Of a stretch of DNA of 64,000 bases, positions 39,806 to 47,785 are shown piece by piece; positions within the stretch are counted from its first letter, which is position 1, and every line of letters starts with the position of its first letter. A program made the translations under genes and the position numbers. Source of the DNA: CAXKXX01 sp964059975 (lineage in GTDB: Bacteria > Pseudomonadota > Gammaproteobacteria > Enterobacterales > Enterobacteriaceae). The stretch is from NCBI GenBank assembly GCA_964059975.1, contig CAXKXX010000007.1, positions 22,753 through 86,752 on the forward strand. The letters are read 5' to 3'. Under the pieces are notes generated by a model. That model had not been told where the DNA came from. It was given only the letters and a program-made list of their open reading frames with translations, and made no database searches.

Positions 39806-40868
39806 ATATTTTATAAAGCATCATTCGTCCTTGAGCGGATTTTATTGCTTGACGTTCAGATCAATCATCAGTCTTCTGACTTCGCTGCTTTTTACTCTAT
39901 TTACAGGGTCTTTTGCGATCTCGTATTTGCAAAAAATGCATTACAATCAGGTAGTTAGGAGCGACGGGCCAGAATCGCACTTTAGAAAACGCGGCACGCC
40001 GACTATGGGTGGAATCATAATCCTAGCCTCCATCGTCATTTCAGTGGTGATGTGGGCTTATCTATCCAACCCTTATGTTTTGTGCATACTGATAGTGTTA
40101 GTAAGCTATGGAATTATCGGATTTATGGACGATTACAAGAAGATGGTACATAAAAATACTAAAGGGATTCTTGCTGGATGGAAGTATTTCTGGCAATCAG
40201 TGATCGCGCTTATCGTCGCATTTACAATGTATAGCATGGGAAAAGGAACGCCCGCTACAGAGCTAGTAGTTCCGTTCTTTAAGGACACCACGCCGCAGCT
40301 TGGGTTCTTATATGTGCTTTTAGCCTATTTAGTAATTGTTGGCACTAGCAACGCGGTAAACTTAACTGATGGACTTGATGGTCTGGCAATCGTACCAACG
40401 ATTTTAGTGGCTTCCGGGTTTGCATTAGTGGCATGGGCAGAAGGTAATATACATTTTTCTAGATACTTACATATTCCGAACTTGAGTTATGCGAGTGAGT
40501 TAGTGATTGTCTGTGCTGCTATCATCGGTTCCGGGCTAGGATTCTTATGGTTCAACACTTATCCTGCACAGATATTTATGGGAGACGTTGGTTCATTATC
40601 CTTGGGTGCTGGACTAGGCACTATAGCGATTCTTTTGCGTCAAGAGTTCTTACTATTAATTATGGGTGGTTTATTCGTGATTGAAACACTGTCGGTTATA
40701 TTTCAAGTAGCATCCTTTAAATTACGAGGCCGACGTATTTTTCGCATGGCGCCTATTCATCATCACTATGAATTAAAAGGATGGCCAGAACCTCGTGTGA
40801 TTGTACGGTTCTGGATTATTTCATTGATTCTTGTGCTGCTAGGTTTAGCGACGCTCAGAGCGCGCTAA
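39786..40868 (+). CDS. mraY: Phospho-MurNAc-pentapeptide transferase MraY
   Basis: MraY transfers phospho-MurNAc-pentapeptide onto undecaprenyl phosphate to give lipid I. The ATG at 39786, preceded by CAGGAG, yields 360 residues, the E. coli length, beginning MLVCFYEYFIK; the in-frame start at 39765 adds seven residues inside murF. There are ten predicted helices, the Mg-binding GFMDDYKKM near residues 113-121, NAVNLTDGLDGLAI near 186-199, GDVGSLSLGAGLG near 266-278, and the MAPIHHHYELKGW cytoplasmic motif near 320-332. Confidence 0.97.
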   Translation: MLVCFYEYFIKHHSSLSGFYCLTFRSIISLLTSLLFTLFTGSFAISYLQKMHYNQVVRSDGPESHFRKRGTPTMGGIIILASIVISVVMWAYLSNPYVLCILIVLVSYGIIGFMDDYKKMVHKNTKGILAGWKYFWQSVIALIVAFTMYSMGKGTPATELVVPFFKDTTPQLGFLYVLLAYLVIVGTSNAVNLTDGLDGLAIVPTILVASGFALVAWAEGNIHFSRYLHIPNLSYASELVIVCAAIIGSGLGFLWFNTYPAQIFMGDVGSLSLGAGLGTIAILLRQEFLLLIMGGLFVIETLSVIFQVASFKLRGRRIFRMAPIHHHYELKGWPEPRVIVRFWIISLILVLLGLATLRAR

Positions 40869-40870
40869 TC

Positions 40871-42190
40871 ATGCCAAATTATCAGGGTAAAAAAGTCGTC
40901 ATCATTGGATTGGGGATCACCGGACTAGCCTGTGTTGATTTTTTTATAGCGCGGGGTATTGTGCCACGTATTATGGACACCCGTTTGTCACCGCCAGGTC
41001 TAAGTGACTTGCCAAGAAGCCTAAATCTTCACCTAGGTAATTTATGTCAGGATTGGCTATTAACTGCAGATTTAATTGTTGTGAGTCCAGGCGTAGCACT
41101 AGTAGAGCCAGCTTTGAGCATAGCAGCAGATGCTGGGGTAGAAATTATCGGAGATATCGAACTGTTCTGCCGCGAAGCTCGAGCACCTATTGTCGCAATC
41201 ACTGGATCTAATGGTAAAAGTACTGTTACTACTTTAGTAGGTGAGATGGCGAAAGCTGCTGATTGGAAAGTCGGTGTCGGAGGCAATATTGGTCTACCGG
41301 TATTGAAGCTGCTAGATCAAAATTTTCATCTGTACGTGTTAGAGCTATCTAGCTTTCAGTTAGAAACGACGTATAGTCTGCGTGCGGCAGCGGCAACTAT
41401 ACTGAATGTTACCTCAGATCATGCTGATCGCTATCCGCTTGGTTTAAATCAATATCGCGCAGCAAAATTGCGTGTTTATGAAAACGCGGATGTTTGTGTA
41501 GTAAATGCTGACGACGCTTTAACCTTACCGCTAAACGGTATCGATTCCCGATGCGTTAGCTTCGGCGCAGAGTTAGGTGACTACAGGCTACATTCTCAAA
41601 AGTGTGAATCATGGATATATGTATACGGAAAGAAAGTTATTAGTACGGAAGACATTAAGCTGACAGGCCGTCATAACTATATCAATGCCCTAGCCGCGCT
41701 AGCTCTGGCTGATGCAGTTAATATTCCTCGGGCTTCAAGCTTAAAAGCGCAAAGTGTCTTCACAGGATTGCCTCACCGATTCCAATGGGTATGGGAGCAT
41801 AATCATATACGTTGGATCAATGACTCTAAATCGACTAATGTCGGAAGTACCAAAGCTGCATTAAATAGCTTAAAGCTAAAGGGTACGCTATATCTTCTCC
41901 TAGGTGGTGATAGTAAATCTGCGGATTTTTCCCCGTTAATACCGTATCTACAAGGCGATAATGTACGCCTGTATTGTTTTGGACGAGATGGCGCACGTCT
42001 GGTAGAACTTCGTCCAGAGATAGCGACTCTAACTGTAACTTTGGACCTCGCGATGCATGATATCGCACATCGGGCACAGCCCGGCGATACAGTACTATTA
42101 TCGCCGGGCTGTGCCAGCTTCGATCAGTTCCGTGACTTTGAGGCGCGGGGAGAAGTTTTCTCACGCCTTGCAAGGAAGCTTAGCAATTGA
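40871..42190 (+). CDS. murD: UDP-MurNAc-L-Ala:D-Glu ligase MurD
   Basis: MurD adds D-glutamate to UDP-MurNAc-L-Ala. Start ATG at 40871, two bases after the mraY stop, gives 439 residues (E. coli 438). The N-terminal Rossmann-like segment VVIIGLGITGLACVDFF is near residues 8-24, the ATP loop AITGSNGKSTVTTL near 110-123, and the central LNVTSDHADRYPLG near 177-190; INDSKSTNVGST and LLLGGDSKSADFSPL mark the C-terminal domain. A 17-bp perfect hairpin sits in codons 401-415. The stop overlaps ftsW by 4 bp (TTGA). Confidence 0.97.
   Translation: MPNYQGKKVVIIGLGITGLACVDFFIARGIVPRIMDTRLSPPGLSDLPRSLNLHLGNLCQDWLLTADLIVVSPGVALVEPALSIAADAGVEIIGDIELFCREARAPIVAITGSNGKSTVTTLVGEMAKAADWKVGVGGNIGLPVLKLLDQNFHLYVLELSSFQLETTYSLRAAAATILNVTSDHADRYPLGLNQYRAAKLRVYENADVCVVNADDALTLPLNGIDSRCVSFGAELGDYRLHSQKCESWIYVYGKKVISTEDIKLTGRHNYINALAALALADAVNIPRASSLKAQSVFTGLPHRFQWVWEHNHIRWINDSKSTNVGSTKAALNSLKLKGTLYLLLGGDSKSADFSPLIPYLQGDNVRLYCFGRDGARLVELRPEIATLTVTLDLAMHDIAHRAQPGDTVLLSPGCASFDQFRDFEARGEVFSRLARKLSN
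42073..42115. repeat. Perfect 17-bp GC-rich inverted repeat inside murD
   Basis: GGCACAGCCCGGCGATA (42073-42089) is exactly complementary to 42099-42115 around a 9-base loop. It encodes the conserved AQPGDTVLLSPGCA region near the MurD C-terminus and begins about 115 bp before the ftsW start. Confidence 0.95.
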
Positions 42191-43386
42191 AGTTACGCTT
42201 TCTGTTCTTTAGACCCGGCAACGATGTCAAGTATTGGGCTCAGACATCATGCGGCGACTCTAATAGCACACTAATGTACGACAGAACACTATTCTGGTTG
42301 GCTGTTAGCCTCGCTATTATCGGATTTGTAATGGTGACATCCGCCTCAATGACAACGGGCCATCATTTGGCGAACGATCCTTTCTTATTCGCCAAACGCG
42401 ATGCGGTATATCTTAGCTTAGCCTTCGGCTTATCGATATTAACTTTATGTATCCCTATGGAGGCTTGGCAACAGTACAGCAGAGTGCTGCTCCTACTGTC
42501 AATGGTCATGTTATTGAGCGTTCTTCTATTCGGTAGTTCAGTAAATGGGGCGGAACGTTGGATCGTTCTAGGTCCGTTGTGTATTCAACCGGCAGAGCCC
42601 TCTAAACTTTCGCTATTCTGCTATCTAGCTAGCTATCTTGTACGAAAAATTGAAGAAGTACGTAGTAACTTTTGGGGCTTTTGCAAGCCAATGGCGGTAA
42701 TGATACTCATGGCAGCATTACTACTAGCTCAACCGGATCTGGGCACTGTAGTAGTCTTATTTATCACCACTTTAGCCATGCTATTTTTAGCTGGGGCGAG
42801 GATATGGCAGTTCTTCACTATAATCAGTTCCAGCATATTTGCTGTGGTCATGCTTATTATTTGCGAACCTTATCGGATGCGACGCGTGACATCATTTTTG
42901 AATCCCTGGGCTGATCAATTCGGAAGTGGCTATCAACTCACTCAGTCGTTAATGGCCTTTGGACGAGGCGAACTGTGGGGACAAGGGCTAGGCAACTCAA
43001 TTCAAAAATTAGAATATTTGCCAGAGGCTCATACCGATTTTATTTTCTCAATTTTAGGTGAAGAATTAGGTTATATCGGTGTAATTTTAACCTTATTAAT
43101 AATATTCCTCATTGCTTTTCGTGCCATGTCGATCGGACATCGCGCTCTAGCAAATGATAAGCAGTTTTCCGGATTTTTGGCTTGTTCGATTGGCATATGG
43201 TTCAGCGTTCAGGTACTAATTAATGCTGGTGCCGCCTCTGGACTGTTACCGACTAAAGGTTTGACCTTTCCTCTGATTAGCTATGGTGGATCAAGCCTTC
43301 TAGTTATGTCTACAGCAATTACTCAACTATTACGGATTGACTATGAAATACGCTTAGAAAAAGCCCAGGCGTTTATGAAGAGGTAA
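42187..43386 (+). CDS. ftsW: Septal peptidoglycan glycosyltransferase FtsW
   Basis: FtsW is the SEDS-family lipid II polymerase of the divisome, partner of FtsI. It has 399 residues (E. coli 414) and ten helices; conserved blocks include GFVMVTSASM near residues 47-56, QPAEPSKLSLF near 134-144, GSGYQLTQSLMAFGRGE near 248-264, LPEAHTDFIFSILGEELGY near 276-294, and FPLISYGGSSLL near 357-368. The start is TTG at 42187 overlapping the murD stop; the MYDRTLFW segment further in aligns with the E. coli first helix, and the N-terminal cytoplasmic tail is shorter. Confidence 0.96.
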   Translation: MKLRFLFFRPGNDVKYWAQTSCGDSNSTLMYDRTLFWLAVSLAIIGFVMVTSASMTTGHHLANDPFLFAKRDAVYLSLAFGLSILTLCIPMEAWQQYSRVLLLLSMVMLLSVLLFGSSVNGAERWIVLGPLCIQPAEPSKLSLFCYLASYLVRKIEEVRSNFWGFCKPMAVMILMAALLLAQPDLGTVVVLFITTLAMLFLAGARIWQFFTIISSSIFAVVMLIICEPYRMRRVTSFLNPWADQFGSGYQLTQSLMAFGRGELWGQGLGNSIQKLEYLPEAHTDFIFSILGEELGYIGVILTLLIIFLIAFRAMSIGHRALANDKQFSGFLACSIGIWFSVQVLINAGAASGLLPTKGLTFPLISYGGSSLLVMSTAITQLLRIDYEIRLEKAQAFMKR

Positions 43387-43388
43387 AA

Positions 43389-44456
43389 ATGAGCGGAAAA
43401 GCTAAGCGCCTAATAGTAATGGCAGGCGGCACCGGAGGACACATATTCCCAGGTCTAGCAGTCACTAATTATTTACTCGAAGAAGGTTGGCAGGTACGTT
43501 GGCTTGGTACCGCAGAGCACATGGAAGCTAGTTTAGTACCAAATCATGGCATTGAGATTGATTTTATCTCCATTTCTGGTCTACTTGGTAAAAAGCGACA
43601 AGCTCAATTAAGAACACTTCTGTGCATCTGGAAGGCAGTGCGACAGGCGCAACTAATCATACGCCGTTTCCAACCCGACGTAGTACTAGGCATGGGAGGA
43701 TATGTTTCTGGACCTGGTGGCTTGGCGGCATGGCTTGAGGGTATTCCTGTAGTTCTACATGAACAGAATCGTATCCCTGGTTTGACTAATCGATGCTTAG
43801 CCTATATTGCTAAAACAGTATTACAGGCTTTTCCCGACACATTCCCCAACGCTAAGGTCGTCGGCAACCCACTACACCAAGATATTTTAGCTCTGCCTCC
43901 GCCTTTTGAGCGATCGAAGGGGAGAAAAGGTCCTCTCCGCATACTAGTGATTGGAGGTAGTCAGGGTGCACAAGTTCTGAATAAGATGCTTCCTGAAATC
44001 GCATCGCGTCTAGGAGATAAAATCAGGCTCTTCCATCAAGTAGGTAAGGGATGGCTAGACAAAGTACTTAGAGACTATGATAGATCAGGGAAGATACATC
44101 ACCATAAAGTGACCGAATTTATTGAAGATATGGCCTCTGCCTACGCATGGGCCGACCTAGTAGTATCTCGCTCTGGCGCACTGACAGTCAGTGAAGTCGC
44201 CGCTTCGGGCGTTGCGGCAATCTTTGTACCCTTCGAACACAAAGATCGTCAGCAATACTGGAACGCACGTTTATTAGAAGAGTCTGGTGCAGCTAAGATT
44301 ATTGAGCAGAAAGACTTTAACGTTGACATGATGAGTATATTACTGGCGAACCTTCAGCGCCCTATGTTGCTGACGATGGCAGAAAAAGCACGCTCGGTGG
44401 CCATTTTTAATGCCACCGAGCGTGTGGCAATAGAGCTCACTAAAGCCGCCAAATAA
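43389..44456 (+). CDS. murG: Lipid II synthase MurG
   Basis: MurG transfers GlcNAc from UDP-GlcNAc to lipid I, making lipid II. The 355-residue product equals the E. coli length. The N-terminal glycine loop MAGGTGGHIFPGLA is near residues 11-24, GMGGYVSGPGGLAAW near 102-116, VVLHEQNRIPGLTNR near 121-135, GGSQGAQVLN near 191-200, and the UDP-binding VVSRSGALTVSEVAASG near 258-274. It starts 2 bp after ftsW. A 13-bp hairpin covers codons 334-346. An 81-bp gap precedes murC. Confidence 0.97.
   Translation: MSGKAKRLIVMAGGTGGHIFPGLAVTNYLLEEGWQVRWLGTAEHMEASLVPNHGIEIDFISISGLLGKKRQAQLRTLLCIWKAVRQAQLIIRRFQPDVVLGMGGYVSGPGGLAAWLEGIPVVLHEQNRIPGLTNRCLAYIAKTVLQAFPDTFPNAKVVGNPLHQDILALPPPFERSKGRKGPLRILVIGGSQGAQVLNKMLPEIASRLGDKIRLFHQVGKGWLDKVLRDYDRSGKIHHHKVTEFIEDMASAYAWADLVVSRSGALTVSEVAASGVAAIFVPFEHKDRQQYWNARLLEESGAAKIIEQKDFNVDMMSILLANLQRPMLLTMAEKARSVAIFNATERVAIELTKAAK
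44389..44424. repeat. Perfect 13-bp inverted repeat at the 3' end of murG
   Basis: CACGCTCGGTGGC (44389-44401) and GCCACCGAGCGTG (44412-44424) are exact complements around a 10-base loop, 32 bp before the murG stop. The sequence encodes part of ARSVAIFNATERVA. Confidence 0.95.
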
Positions 44457-44537
44457 ATACAGCGGGCTCATTAGTCCACATCTGTAGTATAAAAGTCAGA
44501 AAGAATCAGGAAAAGAAAGCCCAAATTAGAGAGATTC

Positions 44538-46019
44538 ATGAACAGACGTCAATTGACGAAACTACGTACTGTAGTGCCCGAGATGCGCCGCGTCCGGAAC
44601 ATTCACTTTATCGGTATCGGTGGTGCTGGTATGGTAGGTATTGCTGAAGTTTTGGCAAACGAAGGTTATGAAATTAGCGGATCTGATCTAGCACCGAACT
44701 TATTAACTGAACGCTTGAGTGCGCTCGGCGCTAGAATTTACTTTAGTCACAGCGCGAAAAATATACTAAATACGAGCGTGGTGGTTGCATCTAGTGCTAT
44801 TTCCAATGATAACCCAGAGATTATTGCCGCCTGCAAATCGGGCATCCCCGTAATTTGTCGCGCAGAGATGTTAGCTGAATTAATGCGCTTTCGCTATGGA
44901 ATTGCTATCTCAGGTACGCATGGTAAGACTACTACGACCGCGATGGTCTCAAGCATTTATGAAGAAGCTAAGTTGAATCCGACCTTTATTAATGGAGGGT
45001 TAATAAAAGCATTTGGGGGTTATGCGCGTTTGGGCTCAAGCCGATTTTTAATCGTAGAAGCAGACGAAAGTGATAAATCATTCCTATATTTACGACCGAT
45101 GGTGTCGATCATTACTAACATCGAATCTGACCATCTTGACACTTATCAGGGTAATTTTGAAAATCTACAGCAGGCTTTTATCAACTTCTTACATAATCTT
45201 CCATTCTATGGACGTGCAGTAATATGCATTGATGATCCAGTCTTGCGTGAGTTATTACCTCGCATAGCTCGCCGTGTTACTACTTACGGATTTAGTAGCG
45301 ATTCTGACGTGCGCATTAAAAATTACCATCAAATAGGACAGCAGGGATGCTTTACTATAATCCGAAAAAATAAACCAACGATAAAAGCAACCCTTAATGC
45401 AGCTCCAGGTCGCCATAATGCTCTAAACGCAGCAGCTGCAGTAGCAGTGGCGACAGATGAAGGCATTCACGATGAAGATATTTTAAGAGCGCTGTCTAGT
45501 TTTCGGGGTACAGAGCGCCGTTTCGACTTGCTCGGTGAGCTTCCACTGCTTCAAGTAAATGGAAAGATGGGTAGCGTCATGCTGATAGATGATTACGGTC
45601 ATCACCCCACTGAAGTAGATGCTACACTGAAAGCCGCCCGATCTGGCTGGCCAAATAAACGCCTAGTGATGATTTTCCAGCCTCATCGCTATACGCGTAC
45701 TCGTGACTTATACAACGATTTTATCAACGTTTTATCTCAAGTAGACGTATTGCTAATTCTTGAGGTATATGCGGCAGGAGAGATCCCAATTCCCGGAGCA
45801 GACAGTCGTGCACTATGTCGTAGTATTCGATATCAAAGTAATCTAAAGCCTATTTTCGTTTCCGATTCTGAAAAAATATCGGAAATCTTAGTAAAACTCT
45901 TACAGGCCGACGATTTGATACTGGTTCAAGGTGCGGGTAGCGTAAGTAAAATCGCCATCAAGTTGGCCGAAATGAAATTACAATCAGAAAAAAGGGGGGG
46001 GAAGTATCATGGTCGATAA
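44538..46019 (+). CDS. murC: UDP-MurNAc:L-alanine ligase MurC
   Basis: MurC adds L-alanine to UDP-MurNAc, the first amino acid of the stem peptide. The 493-residue product (E. coli 491) has the UDP-binding HFIGIGGAGMVGIAEVLANEG near residues 23-43, the ATP loop SGTHGKTTTTAMV near 124-136, EADESDKSF near 174-182, TNIESDHLDTY near 192-202, and PGRHNALNAAAA near 292-303. It overlaps ddlB by 11 bp. Its last codons include an 8-G run that also serves as a G-rich ribosome binding site for ddlB. Confidence 0.97.
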   Translation: MNRRQLTKLRTVVPEMRRVRNIHFIGIGGAGMVGIAEVLANEGYEISGSDLAPNLLTERLSALGARIYFSHSAKNILNTSVVVASSAISNDNPEIIAACKSGIPVICRAEMLAELMRFRYGIAISGTHGKTTTTAMVSSIYEEAKLNPTFINGGLIKAFGGYARLGSSRFLIVEADESDKSFLYLRPMVSIITNIESDHLDTYQGNFENLQQAFINFLHNLPFYGRAVICIDDPVLRELLPRIARRVTTYGFSSDSDVRIKNYHQIGQQGCFTIIRKNKPTIKATLNAAPGRHNALNAAAAVAVATDEGIHDEDILRALSSFRGTERRFDLLGELPLLQVNGKMGSVMLIDDYGHHPTEVDATLKAARSGWPNKRLVMIFQPHRYTRTRDLYNDFINVLSQVDVLLILEVYAAGEIPIPGADSRALCRSIRYQSNLKPIFVSDSEKISEILVKLLQADDLILVQGAGSVSKIAIKLAEMKLQSEKRGGKYHGR

Positions 46020-46929
46020 GGTCGCCGTCCTACTAGGAGGCACCTCCGATGAACGTGAAATTTCATTACGATCCGGCGCTGCTGTATTATCAGGGCTAGG
46101 AGAAGCGGGGGTCAATGCCCATGGCATTGACCCCCGAGACTTCCCAGTAATTTACTTGAAAGCATGCGGGTTTAATAAAGTTTTTATCTCGTTACACGGA
46201 CGAGGCGCTGAAGATGGAGCAATTCAGGGGCTATTAGAACTCCTTGAGTTACCTTATACAGGTAGTGGTGTGATGGCATCAGCGTTGAGTATGAACAAAT
46301 GGCGTAGCAAAATGCTCTGGCAATCGATGGGATTGCCAGTAGTACCTTACGTAGTTCTAAACCGCAATCAGTGTATCAAAAATGAACAATCAAAGCTATT
46401 CAATCCCCCAAGTTCGCTAGGCCTTCCTCTCATCGTCAAGCCGAACCGAGCAGGTTCTAGCATCGGTATGAGCAAGGTTAGTAATAGCGGTGAATTTAAG
46501 AAAGCCCTAAAAGAAGCTTTTATTTATGATGACGAAGTTCTCGTAGAAAAATGGTTAAGCGGACCGGAGTATACTATAGCAATAGTAGGCGACGATGTGC
46601 TCCCGTCGATTCGCATTCATCCATCAGGTATTTTCTATGACTATCAGGCAAAATACATATCAAATAATACACAGTACTTTTGCCCAGGCGGATTAAGTTC
46701 GGATCATGAAGCTAAAATGACCACGTTGGCGCTTTCCGCCTACCGAGCTTTAGATTGCCGTGGTTGGGGGCGCATTGATCTAATACAAGATAAGAGTGGT
46801 GGCATGTATCTTCTTGAGATTAATGTGTCCCCCGGAATGACAAAAAACAGCTTAGTTCCTATGGCGGCGCGCCAATCCGGAATAAGTTTCTCGCAGCTAG
46901 TAACAAGAATTTTAGCATTGGCCGAATGA
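46009..46929 (+). CDS. ddlB: D-alanine-D-alanine ligase B
   Basis: DdlB joins two D-alanines for MurF. The 306-residue ATP-grasp enzyme equals the E. coli length. Visible are KVAVLLGGTSDEREISLRSG near residues 4-23, ALHGRG-like SLHGRGAEDGAIQG near 62-75, YTGSGVMASALSMNK near 84-98, LIVKPNRAGSSIGMSKV near 142-158, and the metal site LLEINVSPGMT near 266-276. The position in the cluster identifies it as DdlB. Codons 33-43 contain a 14-bp perfect hairpin. ftsQ starts 1 bp after the stop. Confidence 0.97.
   Translation: MVDKVAVLLGGTSDEREISLRSGAAVLSGLGEAGVNAHGIDPRDFPVIYLKACGFNKVFISLHGRGAEDGAIQGLLELLELPYTGSGVMASALSMNKWRSKMLWQSMGLPVVPYVVLNRNQCIKNEQSKLFNPPSSLGLPLIVKPNRAGSSIGMSKVSNSGEFKKALKEAFIYDDEVLVEKWLSGPEYTIAIVGDDVLPSIRIHPSGIFYDYQAKYISNNTQYFCPGGLSSDHEAKMTTLALSAYRALDCRGWGRIDLIQDKSGGMYLLEINVSPGMTKNSLVPMAARQSGISFSQLVTRILALAE
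46106..46136. repeat. Perfect 14-bp inverted repeat inside ddlB
   Basis: CGGGGGTCAATGCC (46106-46119) and GGCATTGACCCCCG (46123-46136) are exact complements with a 3-base loop (CAT). It lies about 100 bp into the coding sequence in a region that is variable in Ddl proteins. Confidence 0.95.
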
Positions 46930-46930
46930 C

Positions 46931-47785
46931 GTGGCACAAGCTGCTCTTAATCCACGCTATACTGAAATAGGAAAAAAATCACAGCGTAGAAGGCAAACTC
47001 AATTAACGGGGATCATCTTTCTAATAATAGTTCTGGGAACAATTTTTTGGGGGGGCTGGAGAGTGATGAACTGGATGAAAGACGCCACCCATCATCCATG
47101 TATGCGATTGGTGGTCATCGGGAATCATGACTACACTACCAACGACGATATCCTCCAAGCCATTCTCGAACGAGGGGCGCCGGTAACTTTTATGACACAG
47201 GATGTCAACGTTATTCAGAAGAAAATCAAGCAACTTCCATGGATTAAGCATGTTAGTGTGCGAAAGCGATGGCCAGATGAATTAAAAATTCAACTTCTGG
47301 AATATGTACCGGTAGCGCGCTGGAACGATTATCTTAGGATAGACGCTAAGGGTACAGTGTTCTCAGAACCAGAAGGGTGGCTAAATAGTCAGACACTACC
47401 CTTATTATATGGACCAAAAGGCACTGAAAAAATAGTGCTAGATAACTACCGTTCCATGAGTAGCATATTAGCCTGTAGAAAATATACTCTGAAAATAGTA
47501 GCGATGACACAACGTCATTCCTGGAAAGTTGTTTTAGATAATAACACCCGATTAAATCTAGGGCGCGATAACTGTATAGGACGTCTAAATCGATTTATCG
47601 AGCTTTATCCGCTATTAGAGAAGGAGGCACAAAAAACAAAAAAACGAATTAGCTATATTGATTTGCGCTATAAGTCTGGTGCCTCAGTAAGATGGTCTTC
47701 GCTGCTGATTGACGAAAAAATGATTGAGACTCAGAAAACAGTAATCAGCAACAGTGTCAAAGACAGGCAAAATCATAATGATTAA
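46931..47785 (+). CDS. ftsQ: Cell division protein FtsQ
   Basis: FtsQ is the bitopic divisome scaffold that binds FtsB-FtsL and recruits FtsW-FtsI. The 284-residue product (E. coli 276) starts at GTG 46931 one base after the ddlB stop and begins with AQAALNPRYTE. A transmembrane helix lies at about residues 29-46, followed by the POTRA domain (NHDYTTNDDILQAIL, MTQDVNVIQKKIKQLPWIKHVSVRKRWPDEL) and the beta domain with RISYIDLRYKSGASVRW. It overlaps ftsA by 8 bp. Confidence 0.96.
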   Translation: MAQAALNPRYTEIGKKSQRRRQTQLTGIIFLIIVLGTIFWGGWRVMNWMKDATHHPCMRLVVIGNHDYTTNDDILQAILERGAPVTFMTQDVNVIQKKIKQLPWIKHVSVRKRWPDELKIQLLEYVPVARWNDYLRIDAKGTVFSEPEGWLNSQTLPLLYGPKGTEKIVLDNYRSMSSILACRKYTLKIVAMTQRHSWKVVLDNNTRLNLGRDNCIGRLNRFIELYPLLEKEAQKTKKRISYIDLRYKSGASVRWSSLLIDEKMIETQKTVISNSVKDRQNHND

